In this document: one piece after another, positions 35,934-46,600 of the stretch | Layout of the letters: each line of letters starts with the position of its first letter | How positions within the stretch are numbered: position 1 is the stretch's first letter | NCBI GenBank assembly: GCA_014871385.1 | Contig: CM026431.1 | Coordinates: 7,747,778-7,811,777 of the forward strand | DNA: 64,000 nucleotides | Origin: Ceratodon purpureus | Taxonomy: Eukaryota; Streptophyta; Bryopsida; Pseudoditrichales; Ditrichaceae | Direction: 5' to 3' | Translations under genes and position numbers: made by a program | Notes under the pieces: generated by a model | What the model was told of the DNA's origin: nothing | The model's database searches: none | Seen by the model: the letters and a program-made list of their open reading frames with translations, nothing else

Positions 35934-36539
35934 TCGGGGCTGGGTGCTGCTCGGAAGGTGCTTCTGAAGTCTTAGACTCGTGAACATTAGTTGACTTATG
36001 AACGGGGTAGTGTAATAGGAGACATATGATGGGGGTCATACAAGTGACTAACTATTTATAGAATAAACTAGTTGATTTAAAGAACAATGGTATGCAAATA
36101 TCCGAATTGATACTTTTACAATATACACTACAAGGTAAAAGATTCCATAATCAGTTTAAACCATAAAAAGGGAAAGGAATTTGTGAACTCTATGTTGATA
36201 GAACGTTAATAAATGATAAATTAAATAATCAGAAATTGAATTATTGAATTTTAAAAAACCGTCAATAAATATTTTAGAAAAAAGAAAGCAGTGATAAATA
36301 TATTAGGCATAGGGGTATCAGGGTTGAGTATGCTATAAGCCATCACCATGTGCACACCTTGGAAGACTTTTGCAATCCTCCAGGGTCAATAAGAGGATTC
36401 ATATCTATAAGATTAATTAGAATATTCATATTTACAAACCATTAGTCATAGTCTTTAAGCTCAAGTATAGAACAGAGACATAAAAGGACTTGAAATGAAA
36501 ATGTCTTTTTATATGAAGAAAATTTTAGAATATAGTCTA
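35934..36539. other. AT-rich spacer
   Basis: No coding region was recognised. A TATTTATAG box occurs near 36051 on the plus strand, but no plus-strand frame follows it, so it may be a relic promoter. Confidence 0.3.
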
Positions 36540-36818
36540 TTACAGGTTTAAACCAAAATCGAGAAGACCGCGGCCAACTTCGACAGATGCATGAGCTTTA
36601 ATTTGATCAAACACAACGTTTTGCTTTATTGGCACACCATGATCATATATATTTTCGAAGCAATCTAGCCATACCTTCTTGTGCATATTATTTGTAATTT
36701 CAAATGGTGACAATACATTCTGTATAATTTCTTCATCAAATGATTGTACTTGTAGGAAAGTTGTCAAAATTAAGACATAGAATAGTGAAAAAACGCATTT
36801 AAGTCTATGATCTGCCAT
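36540..36818 (-). CDS. Small secreted protein, possibly S-protein-homologue-like
   Basis: The 92-codon frame starts with a clear signal peptide (basic start MADHRLK, hydrophobic core FSLFYVLILTTFL, probable cleavage after VQS). The mature ~65 residues contain FEITNNMHKKVWLDC. This recalls the opening beta strand and first Cys of plant self-incompatibility S1/SPH proteins (V-x-I-x-N, then L-x-x-HC). The rest of that family's pattern is weak and the protein is shorter than usual (about 110-140). It may be truncated, or its second exon missed. It would be exported by the host cell if expressed. It looks like captured host sequence rather than a transposition gene. Confidence 0.4.
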   Translation of the reverse strand: MADHRLKCVFSLFYVLILTTFLQVQSFDEEIIQNVLSPFEITNNMHKKVWLDCFENIYDHGVPIKQNVVFDQIKAHASVEVGRGLLDFGLNL

Positions 36819-37731
36819 GCTATCAAGTAAATGTGAATTCTAATTGAAGATTAGGAAATTTAAAATTACGAGGACAGAATTTTTTTTTTTTCAAATGTTG
36901 ACAAAAAGAGTTGTGCATTGTGCCCATCCTTCCATATCACTCATGATGCCTTATCAGTAAAAGATATACCCTCTGAATATAGAGAACGGTTTAGCATAAT
37001 AGTTATTTAATTCAACGATATTTAGTACATATCACGCACATTTCCAATAGCAAATTGCTGGACACGTACACTTGCAAGCACTTAATGCTCATATTTAAAA
37101 ACTGTTAAAGAAAAAGTACCGACTATATTTATTTAATCTGAGGAAATAAAATGATAGGAAAAGTATTAGGTGAATAATCGGGAATGATGGTGAGGCACCG
37201 GCGAACAGTATAACAAAATTTGTAGTTATTATCGTAAGTGCTGATAAATATCCCATAAATGGGGAAACTTTGTTTTTTCTTATTGTTAATCACTGTAAAA
37301 TAGGAAGCCACTCATTCCACCTCCACAAGTATAGTGAATTCTTTAAGGGTCCGAAAATAGGTGCTGCTACCATAGAACCTAATTAGTTTATAGTGGCCCT
37401 CTCAGTATTGCTCAACTGATTTAACTGAGTGTCAGTTTCTGAGTTGATTAGTATAGAGTTTAGCAGCAATCAAGTGTCCATGAAACTCTATGTGATGTTA
37501 TGGTTTATTTGGAGCATGTACAAAATAGAAAACTCCAAGGATTTCAAACAAGCCGAAATAGAAAACTCCAAGGATTTAAAACAAGCCGATTTATTTATTT
37601 ACAAAAATTTCATGACGCTACTCATTGAGAAGTGTTGGAAGGGCTCTAAATGTTTCATAGTAGCATCAGAATGTAGTTAGCCAAAAATAAAGTAAGCCGC
37701 TTAAAACACATATATGTACAGAATCAAGTAT
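36819..37731. other. AT-rich spacer
   Basis: No gene was recognised. A 26-bp direct duplication (AATAGAAAACTCCAAGGATTT) lies near 37525 and 37557. Confidence 0.4.
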
Positions 37732-39101
37732 CTACTTATCCGAATCGTCGTCATTGTCGCTCAGAAATACGATAGGGTTTCTATGACTATCTACAGCGTC
37801 GTAAACTTCCTCTCCAGCGTACACTAGATAATCGGAGTCTTCGTTTTCAGAAAGATAACCAGCTTCCTCCGGGCAGTACTCTTTCCCGTCACCGCCAGCG
37901 GCAACGTCTTCCATCCATTTTTCGACCCATGCGGGGAGACCATCCTCAGAACTATTGACTTCGAAGCAGATAGAGCGTCCGTGACCTTCCACACACATGA
38001 GGTGCATCCGGTCCTTGGTTCGAGGAAGTGATTCGCTACTGCGCTCATCGTGCTCCCGGGGTGGACTTGAAGGCACACGGTTCAGGTCCGGCACTTCGAG
38101 GACAGGTGGGCTACAAAGTATAGGACAGGTGCAAGCACCGGGGGCGGGGCATGTTTTGCAGAGCATTGCAGCGCTCGAGGATGGGTTTGCCATCTGCGAA
38201 AACATAAGAACACAATGAGTGACATAAGTACATCATTCAAAAAGAAGATATCCCATACCTGTCACAATACAAAACAATTTCTACTTACACATCCAAGGCA
38301 TTATCTTTGAGAGAAGCATAAGACTACTAGCAGGATCAACCACGTAGCCGTTCCTTCTGTCCACAAGTTACTCACAGCGATACGAAGTGCTAACGTATCC
38401 GCAAAGATGGACGACTCTAAAGACTCCCAAGCCGCCAGCCACCGAGAACAAACCTGCCAAGAAAATGTCAACACACAAGGGGAAACATTAAACCAGTGTG
38501 TGACCCTTTATCACAAGGTTTTACAGTTGAGTGCGCATCATCGTGCCGATTTGAACCTCTATGAAGCCCCGGTCTATCGAGGTCCTGGCAAGAGAGCAAA
38601 TAACCCGCCCAACTTTCTAGATCGGAACCCACTGACGACTCTGAAGATCACCACGCCGCGAGCCACCGAGTTCAAACCAGCCCAGACATACCAACTGTCA
38701 CGGGCACACTTATAACAACCTTACGTAACCCCCAATTGGATGGCAAAATGCCGAGACAATGACATTATTATATGTGTGTGACCCTTTGTCACAACGTCTT
38801 AAAGTTGAGTGTGCATCATCTTGCCCATATAAACCCATTAAAACAAAAGCCGCCGTCTAAAGAGGTCGGGGCAACAGAGCAAATAAGATGCCCAACTCCC
38901 CAAACCCGAAGCCACTGACGACTCTGATGAGTCCCAAGCCGTCAGCCACCGAGAACAAAGAATACCAGAAAAATCAACACTCAAAGGAAAACAAGAATCC
39001 AACATTACGTAACCCCCAATCAGATGTGCAAAGCTACAACCTCACTAGAGAGAAATTGACGTAGAAACAAAGAGATAAAAGAGTAGATGAAGAAACGCAC
39101 C
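37732..39101 (-). CDS. Acidic protein with an EAR-type DLNxxP motif, element cargo
   Basis: The coding exon runs 38193-37732 (153 residues from MANPSSS). It is preceded by acceptor TTTTCGCAG and by a 5' leader exon ending at 39101 with donor GTGCGT. The protein has a Cys-rich start (CKTCPAPGACTCPILC, a candidate small metal knuckle) and then PDLNRVP, an exact match to the plant EAR repression motif DLNxxP that recruits TOPLESS-type corepressors. A WVEKWMEDV helix and a very acidic tail ending DNDDDSDK follow. No known family was recognised. A TATTTAAA box at 39146-39153 and the element motif at 39342 place a promoter just upstream. The large 5' intron holds a ~280-bp tandem duplication. An earlier start at 38205 (MFSQ) is possible if that intron is retained. 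Confidence 0.55.
38495..39030. repeat. ~280-bp tandem duplication
   Basis: GTGTGTGACCCTTTATCACA near 38498 recurs diverged near 38776, and TTACGTAACCCCCAAT near 38723 recurs near 39006. The offsets of 278 and 283 bp show one tandem duplication with small indels. It lies in the 5' intron of the acidic-protein gene. The plus-strand frame at 38407-38715 is inside it and is not treated as a gene. Confidence 0.75.
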
Positions 39102-39145
39102 TTAATAGAATGAAGAGAATGTGATGAACAATGAAATAGGAGTGG

Positions 39146-39153
39146 TTTAAATA
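39146..39153 (-). promoter_or_regulatory. TATA box of the acidic EAR-protein gene
   Basis: Minus strand CCTATTTAAACC lies about 45 bp upstream of the end of the 5' leader exon at 39101. The element motif TCCGACAGATG lies ~190 bp further upstream. Confidence 0.5.
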
Positions 39154-39225
39154 GGCTTCAAGGTGGGCCGAAAAGGCGGCGCCGGCGGCTAGGTCAGAGG
39201 ATACCATGCGGCAATGGAAATGGCG

Positions 39226-39290
39226 ACGGCGGCGGCGGCGGCGGCATTCAGGTCAGGTGGCGGCGGCGGCGGCGGCGGTGGTGAGTCAAT
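39226..39290 (+). repeat. (GGC)n triplet tract
   Basis: Two GGC runs of six to seven units, separated by ATTCAGGTCAGGT, lie just upstream of the TATA box. A further run of GAGGGT units at 39395-39440 makes the whole promoter region G-rich on the plus strand. Confidence 0.85.
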
Positions 39291-39301
39291 AGTGTAGGGG
39301 A

Positions 39302-39381
39302 CCCCGGCGGTGTTGGCAATGGGCAAATGGATCCTCTAGAATCCGACAGATGCATTTTGGCATTGGCTTAGGCCACCGGGG
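39302..39381. repeat. GC-hairpin module 2 (CCCCGGCGGTG ... CCACCGGGG)
   Basis: Arms at 39302-39312 and 39373-39381 enclose TCCGACAGATG at 39342-39352. The module has the same length (80 bp) and plan as modules 1 and 3. Confidence 0.65.
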
Positions 39382-39479
39382 TGGGAGAAATGGTGAGGGT
39401 AAGGGTGAGATCATTGGTGAGGGTGAGGGTGAGGGTGAGTGATTGTGAGGGTTCTGGTGAGTGTGGGGGAGAGTGTTAA

Positions 39480-40205
39480 AATGATGTATCAATTTTTTTA
39501 TTTTTCTTTTTATATCAACACATAAATGAAAGGATCAAGATTTAAGGAACTTATCAAAGACAAAAAAAATAAATTATAATTTGAGAAATTAAGAGACTGA
39601 ATGGAATAAAAAAGAATTAAGTATAATATCTTTTAGATTAACGTGTGATGGATATGAAGTTGGTGCAGAATTATTTGCTTATAGAAGATGATGGAGAAGG
39701 TAGATTTGTAAAACTTAGGGTGATTTATTAAGAAGAATATCTGTATACGCCAAGATACTTAAGCATAAGTGAGAAGCTATGAGTTTGAGAATTGTGAGAA
39801 GGAAAAATACTATGAAGTTGATGTGTTTATTTATTGATAAAATGTCTGAATGGATAGAGTGATATGTGCTCGTGTTGAATTCTATTGAATGATAAGTGTA
39901 TAAGAGTCAAGTTGAAGAAATCTACGTATTTAAATTTTTAACAATGAAATAAGTAAGGTATGTAAATAATTTCATCATTCATTTGGATGATTTAATGATT
40001 AATATGAAACAAGAAACGGATCATAAACTAGTAATGAACATACTTTTAAACTACAGAATCGTATCAGTGGTATTTCAAAGTAGTAGATACATATCCAAGA
40101 TTATAATTTGCATTGTATTTTGTCCGTTTGAAAATTGATATTGCCTCTATTGTATTTGAATATAATTTAAAATAAGAACTCATTGATCATCTGCGCTTTG
40201 CGGTA
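39480..40205. other. AT-rich spacer
   Basis: No gene was recognised. The sequence AGGATCAAGATTTAAGGAACTT near 39530 recurs near 41994, followed by ATCAAAGACAAAAA in both places. The two AT-rich spacers are therefore diverged copies of each other. Confidence 0.45.
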
Positions 40206-41165
40206 CTATCTACGTGATGCAGCACTATAATACTCCCGAGCCTGTCTACAATTCCAGGGGCGTCGCCTCCTCCAAAATCGCCTGGTTCGTTGGGCAGGGC
40301 AAGGCAGTATTGCCGGAAGGGCAAAGACCACATGGGCTGGCCTCCTCACTCTAATAGGCGAGGATGGCGAGGGAGGAGACATCGGCGTTGAATCCTGTGG
40401 AGGAGATTTGGGTATGTAGCCCGGGGAGGTAGGCACATACACTGGGGATGTAGGCATATAAACTGGAGAGGTAGGCATGTATTGTGGAGAATGGACCTCG
40501 AACGGTCCACAACCTAAACCGTCAGGGCTTGCTCTGGCACAGGTACAGTACTGCTGATCAAATGAATCCGAGAGATCGGAAACATTAATTACGGGAATTG
40601 GGGTGGAGATTGACTTCTCAGAAGAATCAGAAAACACCTAGAATACAAGAAGTCATTAGAAGGTTATATTCCACTCATAAATGACAGTTGAGCAAATAAT
40701 TTACAAGCAGAAGTCTTCTATGTAAATCAGTGCAATACAAGGTTCAATGTACTATTAATTAAGTACCTCGTTCTCTGCAAGAGTCGGTACTTGATTACGG
40801 CTCCCCATGTTATCCTCAGAGGACTCCTAATCCATAACCAATGAGAAGAGTTTTAGAATTAAAAGCATTCTCCAAGCAAGGTAGAACAACCTCGGCCCCC
40901 CACCTCAATAACCACCTTATATAAGCTTACAATCAAACAAATTCACAAATGCAAGGCCCTCTATCCCCTCCCACCCCTCCTTCCCCTCCCACCCCTTTCG
41001 GCCCTCTATCCCCTCCCATCGGCCCTCTATCCCCTCCCATAAAGAAGATCAGAACTTGTTCTCATAGTCACCTTCGGAAAAGCTACTAACCTTGCTTGTC
41101 GGCATAAAACCCTGGCTTCGCACGTGGATCACAAGACACTCGTTGCACGTTGGTAACTGTCGAAT
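40206..41165 (-). CDS. Small protein with RNA polymerase II CTD-like heptads, element cargo
   Basis: Exons 41165-41091, 40826-40767 and 40637-40206 join in phase 0. The likely start is the ATG at 41102 (MPTSK), giving about 168 residues; another is MGSRNQ at 40808. Exon 3 has a CTCAR/GLGCG cysteine patch and then four consecutive heptads: YMPTSPV, YMPTSPV, YVPTSPG, YIPKSPP (40398-40481). These follow the YxPTSPx pattern of the Pol II largest-subunit C-terminal domain. A proline/serine stretch and a very basic Arg-rich tail (RRFWRRRRPW) follow. No catalytic domain is present. It may imitate the CTD and bind CTD-reading host factors. TATAAGTA at 41360 and the element motif at 41558 mark the promoter. 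The 5'-most coding exon is uncertain. Confidence 0.6.
40960..41040 (-). repeat. G-rich (minus strand) minisatellite in an intron
   Basis: Units like CGGCCCTCTATCCCCTCCCA are repeated about four times on the plus strand. On the transcribed minus-sense RNA this is GGGAGGGG, which could form a G-quadruplex in the first intron of the CTD-like gene. Confidence 0.7.
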
Positions 41166-41359
41166 CTGCAAAACAAGAGAAGAACGACAAATCAGCCCGG
41201 CCACGAGGACTGAATCTGTAAAGGAGCGAAGAAATAGAACTAAGCTACGAGAAGTCGATGCAAGTTGAGAATGCACAATAAGTAGAGCAATATAACGAAG
41301 CGAGGAACTTACCGAAAGAAAACGAGGTAGCAAGCGTCAGATTAGTAAGAGAATGGATA

Positions 41360-41367
41360 TACTTATA
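41360..41367 (-). promoter_or_regulatory. TATA box of the CTD-like gene
   Basis: Minus strand GGCTATAAGTATATCC is followed by a leader with a splice donor (TTTCG/GTAAGT near 41310). The element motif TCCGACAGATGG lies ~190 bp upstream at 41558, the same distance as in the acidic EAR-protein gene. Confidence 0.5.
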
Positions 41368-41779
41368 GCCCTAGAATGGCGGCGTCTTGGAAACCGAAAT
41401 GGCGGCTAGGGCAGTGCATGCGAACCGAAATTAGGCCATGGCATCAGGTCAGGGCACTTGCGGTTACGAATCGAGACTGCGCGGTTCCCTAAACAAGGCG
41501 GAAATCCAAGTGCGTGATCGAGGTCAGTGGATTTGAGGTAAGGCTGAAATTGATTGACAAATCCGACAGATGGAATCGCAGTTCTCCAAATATCACCGGG
41601 GGCGTAGGCTGTTGATGACATCCATGGGTGTCCGATAAGGTTGCTACCCGGGCACTTGGGGGAGATGCTTCTAGAGGTACTTGGGGGACAGTTAAGGGTT
41701 CATCGAGTGTGCATGACTTATGTGGTGCATATTCGAAGTTGTCGGAATGGGTAGGGTAAAATGTGTGCATGCCTTCCAT

Positions 41780-43690
41780 AATGGATTTTCAGAGGTCATA
41801 TGCCCATTTATGGAATCAGAGGATGGTTAATATTCTTTCAAGGAAAGGACTATAATACAAAACAGCAAGCAACGTTATAATGATGTATCTAGTTTGTTTA
41901 TTTTCTTAAGATATCTAAATTGGTTACCTTATAAATAAATAGAATATTGAAACATAAAATGAATTGTAAGGTACAAGGTAAAATGAAAGGAGCAAGATCA
42001 AGATTTAAGGAACTTATCAAAGACAAAAATAAAATAAAAATTAGCGTAATTAAGAGAGGGGATGGAAAAAAAAAGAAATAAGTACAATGTCCTTTAGATT
42101 ATCGTGTGATAGATAAATATTTTGAAGTTGGTGAAGAAATATTTAATAACCGAAGATGATGGAGGAGTGGTAGAATTGTAAAAGTTAGGGTGAAGAAAAT
42201 AGCCATTGACGATCGAACACCAAAGGAAAAGAAGGATTAATGTTCGAGTGAATGTTAGCATGGTGAAATGAAACAAGAAATTGAGTCGTCAAGTATAACT
42301 TAAGATGTATAAATAAAGTACTGTAAAATCAAAGAAAGATAAATTCATTTGCCAATTACAAGAATTAGAGAATGAATGTACAAAAGAATGATAAAAATGA
42401 AACAGAAAGAAAAGTTATAAAAAAATGACTGCTTAAAACAGTAATTGAATGAACAAATGCAAGCATTTTAAATTTGGAAAATAATGCATCATACATTAGA
42501 AGAATCAAAGGATGGCAAAGGTGAATCAAAAATAGAAATCTAGTTACTTGCTACTGTGAGGGATGAGATTGACAAAAATTGAATGCGCTTGGAATTTTTT
42601 GAAGCATTAAAAGTATATGGGAACTGATGTCATTTATTTTTCATTTTGTAAAGATATATGAAATAGTCCAGAGCCTCTAAAGTAGACTTGTGATGATCAA
42701 GTTATTACAATTTAAGAATTGACGATTTAACCAGGATAAAATGATACCATTTGAAGATAGATTTAAAATAAAAACTTCATGGATAAAGGAATGAGAATTG
42801 CTAGTGTGGGCATGATTGATATGTAAGGGCGAGTATCGAACCATATGAAACTACGCAGAAGAAACCAAGTGCCAAACCGCGAACATAATTAAGTATAGAA
42901 CGGCGCTAATGGACACCCCGGCGGAAATTCTCGCAAGCAGAAACCAGCTGACGGATTTGACACTAGGTTTAGGCGCTTCATGAGAACCGCCGGGGTCAGG
43001 GGCACGTTCCGCGCGGAGATGGGGTTGAGACTAGCGGTCATGGGCATTATCTTACAGCAACGGAACTATGGATATAGCATTGCGACTTGCGGTTCGCCGG
43101 TAGCAGACATTAGATAACCGCCTCGAAGAAACAAATTGTTTCAATCACAATAACATGAGCAAATGCGTGCGTGTATTAGACGATTAATTTGATGATTATT
43201 ACAAAATGTATAATAAAATTTAGTTAGAAAACTAAATAAGAAAAGAGTTACATAAATATTCAGGGCAGGTAGTTTAAAAAATAAAATGGTGATTGAAAGG
43301 CGTAAACATTGAATTCTTGAATACTGTTACAATTGATAAAAGTTGTAAGAGGGAGTTCACAAGTAAAAGAAGATGAAAAGAACAGACTACTAATAGGATA
43401 GAAGATAAGGATAAGGATTATCAATTAAAATATTTGAAATAGATGACGAGCATGTATACAAAGTAGATTCTGACAAATATTTCACTATTAGCATGAAAAT
43501 GGAGAGAATGGAGTTGGTATAATGAAAAATTGTCTAATTATTGCAATACAAAATCAAAATTTACTGAAATTAAATAACCTATATTCAAACAAAGTAAACA
43601 GGCTGCATTGTTGAACTAAAAAACAATATCATTAAAGATCCGTAATACATAGAGAATAACTGAAAATCCAAAATTCATTGACGTGTAAAA
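41780..43690. other. AT-rich, A-biased spacer with one GC-hairpin module
   Basis: No gene was recognised. Part of it duplicates the 39.5-kb spacer. The only GC-rich island is module 3 at 42916-42995. Confidence 0.4.
42916..42995. repeat. GC-hairpin module 3 (CCCCGGCGG ... CCGCCGGGG)
   Basis: Perfect 9-bp arms 80 bp apart enclose CTGACGGATTT, the element motif in the opposite orientation to modules 1 and 2. No gene is adjacent on either side. Confidence 0.65.
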
Positions 43691-43696
43691 TTGCAA

Positions 43697-46600
43697 TCAC
43701 TCTGGATCAACAAGAATGCTATGAGTAACAACTTCGGCTTCAATATCCACAAAGTTTAGGACTCGACCATCGTATTTTCTACGCGTAAATTTCTTCATTA
43801 TGGGAGACTCCACATTAGATTGAAATTGAGCCCCCAGCTCGGCATACTCTGGAAGTCGTAGAATATCAGGTGATAGTGCAATCTTCTTGATGCACTCGTT
43901 AATTATCCCCCCGGAACGCGGACTTAGCGGTGTGCGACAACAACCGTATCAAAAAACAGATTCATATTGTACAAAATGTCTCATTTAGAAAATGTCTATT
44001 CAAAATGTCACATTTAGAAAATGTTCATTGAAATACTCACTTACTCGTCGTCGCTTTCCTCAGTCATCATGGCGATGAATTTATTCACCGGCTTAGGGGT
44101 GGCCAGAACTTCTTTTTCGATCATCGGCTTGATCGGTACATGGGATGAATCCGCCTTCGGAAGAGGCAGTGGCGGCAGAGCCAACTTCTTAAGGACTTCT
44201 GTATACAGCTCAGGATCATCCTCAAGCGCAACTATGTTCCGTCCTGACTGCCGGCATGCTTTGATTGATGCACCTGATACAATTGAGTGCCTCTTTGTTA
44301 GATTTTAGTAGTTTCGAATTCCAAAAAAAAGGCCTTGTTCAAAGTTACCTCGCATGTAAAAAAACGACGAGACTTACCCGTTCCGGCGCCGATATCGACG
44401 ACAACGTCACCAGGGTCGGTGGTGGCTCTGATTAAGCTCTCGATGAACAGCACGTCTTTCTCCCTCGCTCCTCGCCATGGCACCTCCTTGCGCATGGTCT
44501 GTTGCTCCAGCGTAACCCAATTTAGGATGACATCACGGTCAACGATGTCGATGCTCTTTTTCTTGTAATCCTCGGGTGTCGGTCTGAATTCAAAGCTGTT
44601 ATTCGAGGATAATGTGAGAAGTTGCACCTTAAAGAAGCATGTTGTCATGCCGCTTATTTTTGCGGAGCGAAGAAGCAATCTATTGATGCCTGTCCACGAC
44701 CTCTCAGACTTCAATTCAACCACTTGATGAAAATCACGAATCTCGTCCTCAATTTCGCCATTGTCATCCGGATGGATAATGATCACACACCCCTGGTCTT
44801 GGAGAACAAGTTTAACAAAGCCAAAGACGGCTGCAAGGTAATTGTCGCCTCTGCTGTTCCAATCTGGAATCTCGTCCTCATCGGATATACCAGGGACCGG
44901 TAGACCCTCCGGAATATCAATGATAATGAGATCTGCCAATCCACCCCCCCGAACACTCTTCCCGTCCTTCATCCGGACCCGTTGAGGGGTGACGCTCCGA
45001 ATCCACTGGACCATGTCGTTGAAAGCCTTTGGCATGCTTTTCAACCTCATTCTAGGATTTGCCTTCTGCCACTCAGTTATTGATTCATTCAGAATCAACT
45101 CATGAACAGGGCATCTTGCTTGAGGTGCGCTGACGTCTGGCTTCTCAGCATGTCCAATCCTTGGAGAGAATGTCCCATTCTCCGCACCATTCGGCTCAAC
45201 AGTCGCTGGGTCCGACTTCTTCCCCCTGCTCCTCTTCTTCACTGGTTCCTGGTGGGACTCCTTCAATGCCGACTTCGCTCCCCTCTTCCGTTTCTTTGTG
45301 TTCGCATCCCCGGCACCAGTGGATGTCGAAACACCTTGTGTATCCTGTTCTGGCTCTGCATCATGAGCAGGAAGTGCTTCATCTGAAATATCATGGGTGT
45401 CGTCTTCCCCATCTTTCCTCTTGGTAAACATCTCCCTTATAGCCTTCTCCTCAGCAGTTACAAATGACTTTGGGCACTCGATATACCAGCAGCACTCAAT
45501 CAGATGGTTCAAATTGAACATCTTCCGCTGGTTGGTTGTGAAGATGAACTCGGAATTCGATGTCTCCGTCCAGCTGAACCACGGAGGTGGTATACTCTTA
45601 ACTACACCAGCTGGGATGAGCTGCCGCTTAAAGTACCGATACAGACATCGTTTCCAAGCCATGTCGGTCCCTGGTTGGGAATTGAATGGTTGCGACTTCG
45701 AATACACATTAGCTCCAGTGAAGAACGACAAGTATGCCTTCTCCCATAGAAGCACACGCCACTTCTCGATGTACTCGGCCATAGGAGTGCGCTTGGAGTT
45801 AATGTCTTCCTCTGCATCGGAACTGGTTGCCAACCAGTTGAGGCACTCTTTCTCGACTTCGTCTTCCAACTGATACAAAACAATCAACTTAAGAGTGAGA
45901 CACAAATAACTAAAGAGGAAGCCATCGGCTATAACCTCGAATCAGTGTAACAACCCAGAGTTCTAGAAATGATGAACTACACTTACGTTTGTCCAAAATG
46001 CAGCTTTTGTAATCCAGGGGTTAAGCACTTCAATTGAGCAAGGTGATGGTGGAAACTTCAATGTTTTCCTTGAACTCGCCGACCCGTTCCACCACCTCAG
46101 CCATTTCGCTTTTGTTTTGGCCGACACCTCAGATGTTGCAATTGCTTGGAGCTTGTCGATGGTCATCTCAACCTTGGTTTGGTGCCGATCATAATGTCTT
46201 TTGATCTGAAAATCAACAGCATCCCAAGTAATCAGACTAGTGAAGATTAGAATCCGAGAGACATCATTGCATCGAATACCAAATTTCCTCATAACAGAGC
46301 ATTAACTATCTATGTAAAATCATCATTTTCTTTTATAGAAAGTGTGTTAGATCACCGCTAAAGGGTCCAACAGCTGATCTGTCATACGAATGCAACACAG
46401 TACCATGTAAAGAATACGATATAGATTTCATCTATCGGATGAGATAGATGATTTATCAATGCTAAGTTTCCGAGGTACCTTGGGGTATTCGAAACATAAA
46501 AATCATGTAATGGATTTCAGAGAATATTTCTTGAGTCATATAGTCCACAATACCTAGCTAGGTGAACACAAAATAATTCTCTGTCGGATTTCAGAGATGA

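Noticed and set aside
38407-38715. 102-codon plus-strand frame
   Set aside because: It lies within a tandem duplication in the 5' intron of the acidic-protein gene, and the second copy does not keep the frame open.
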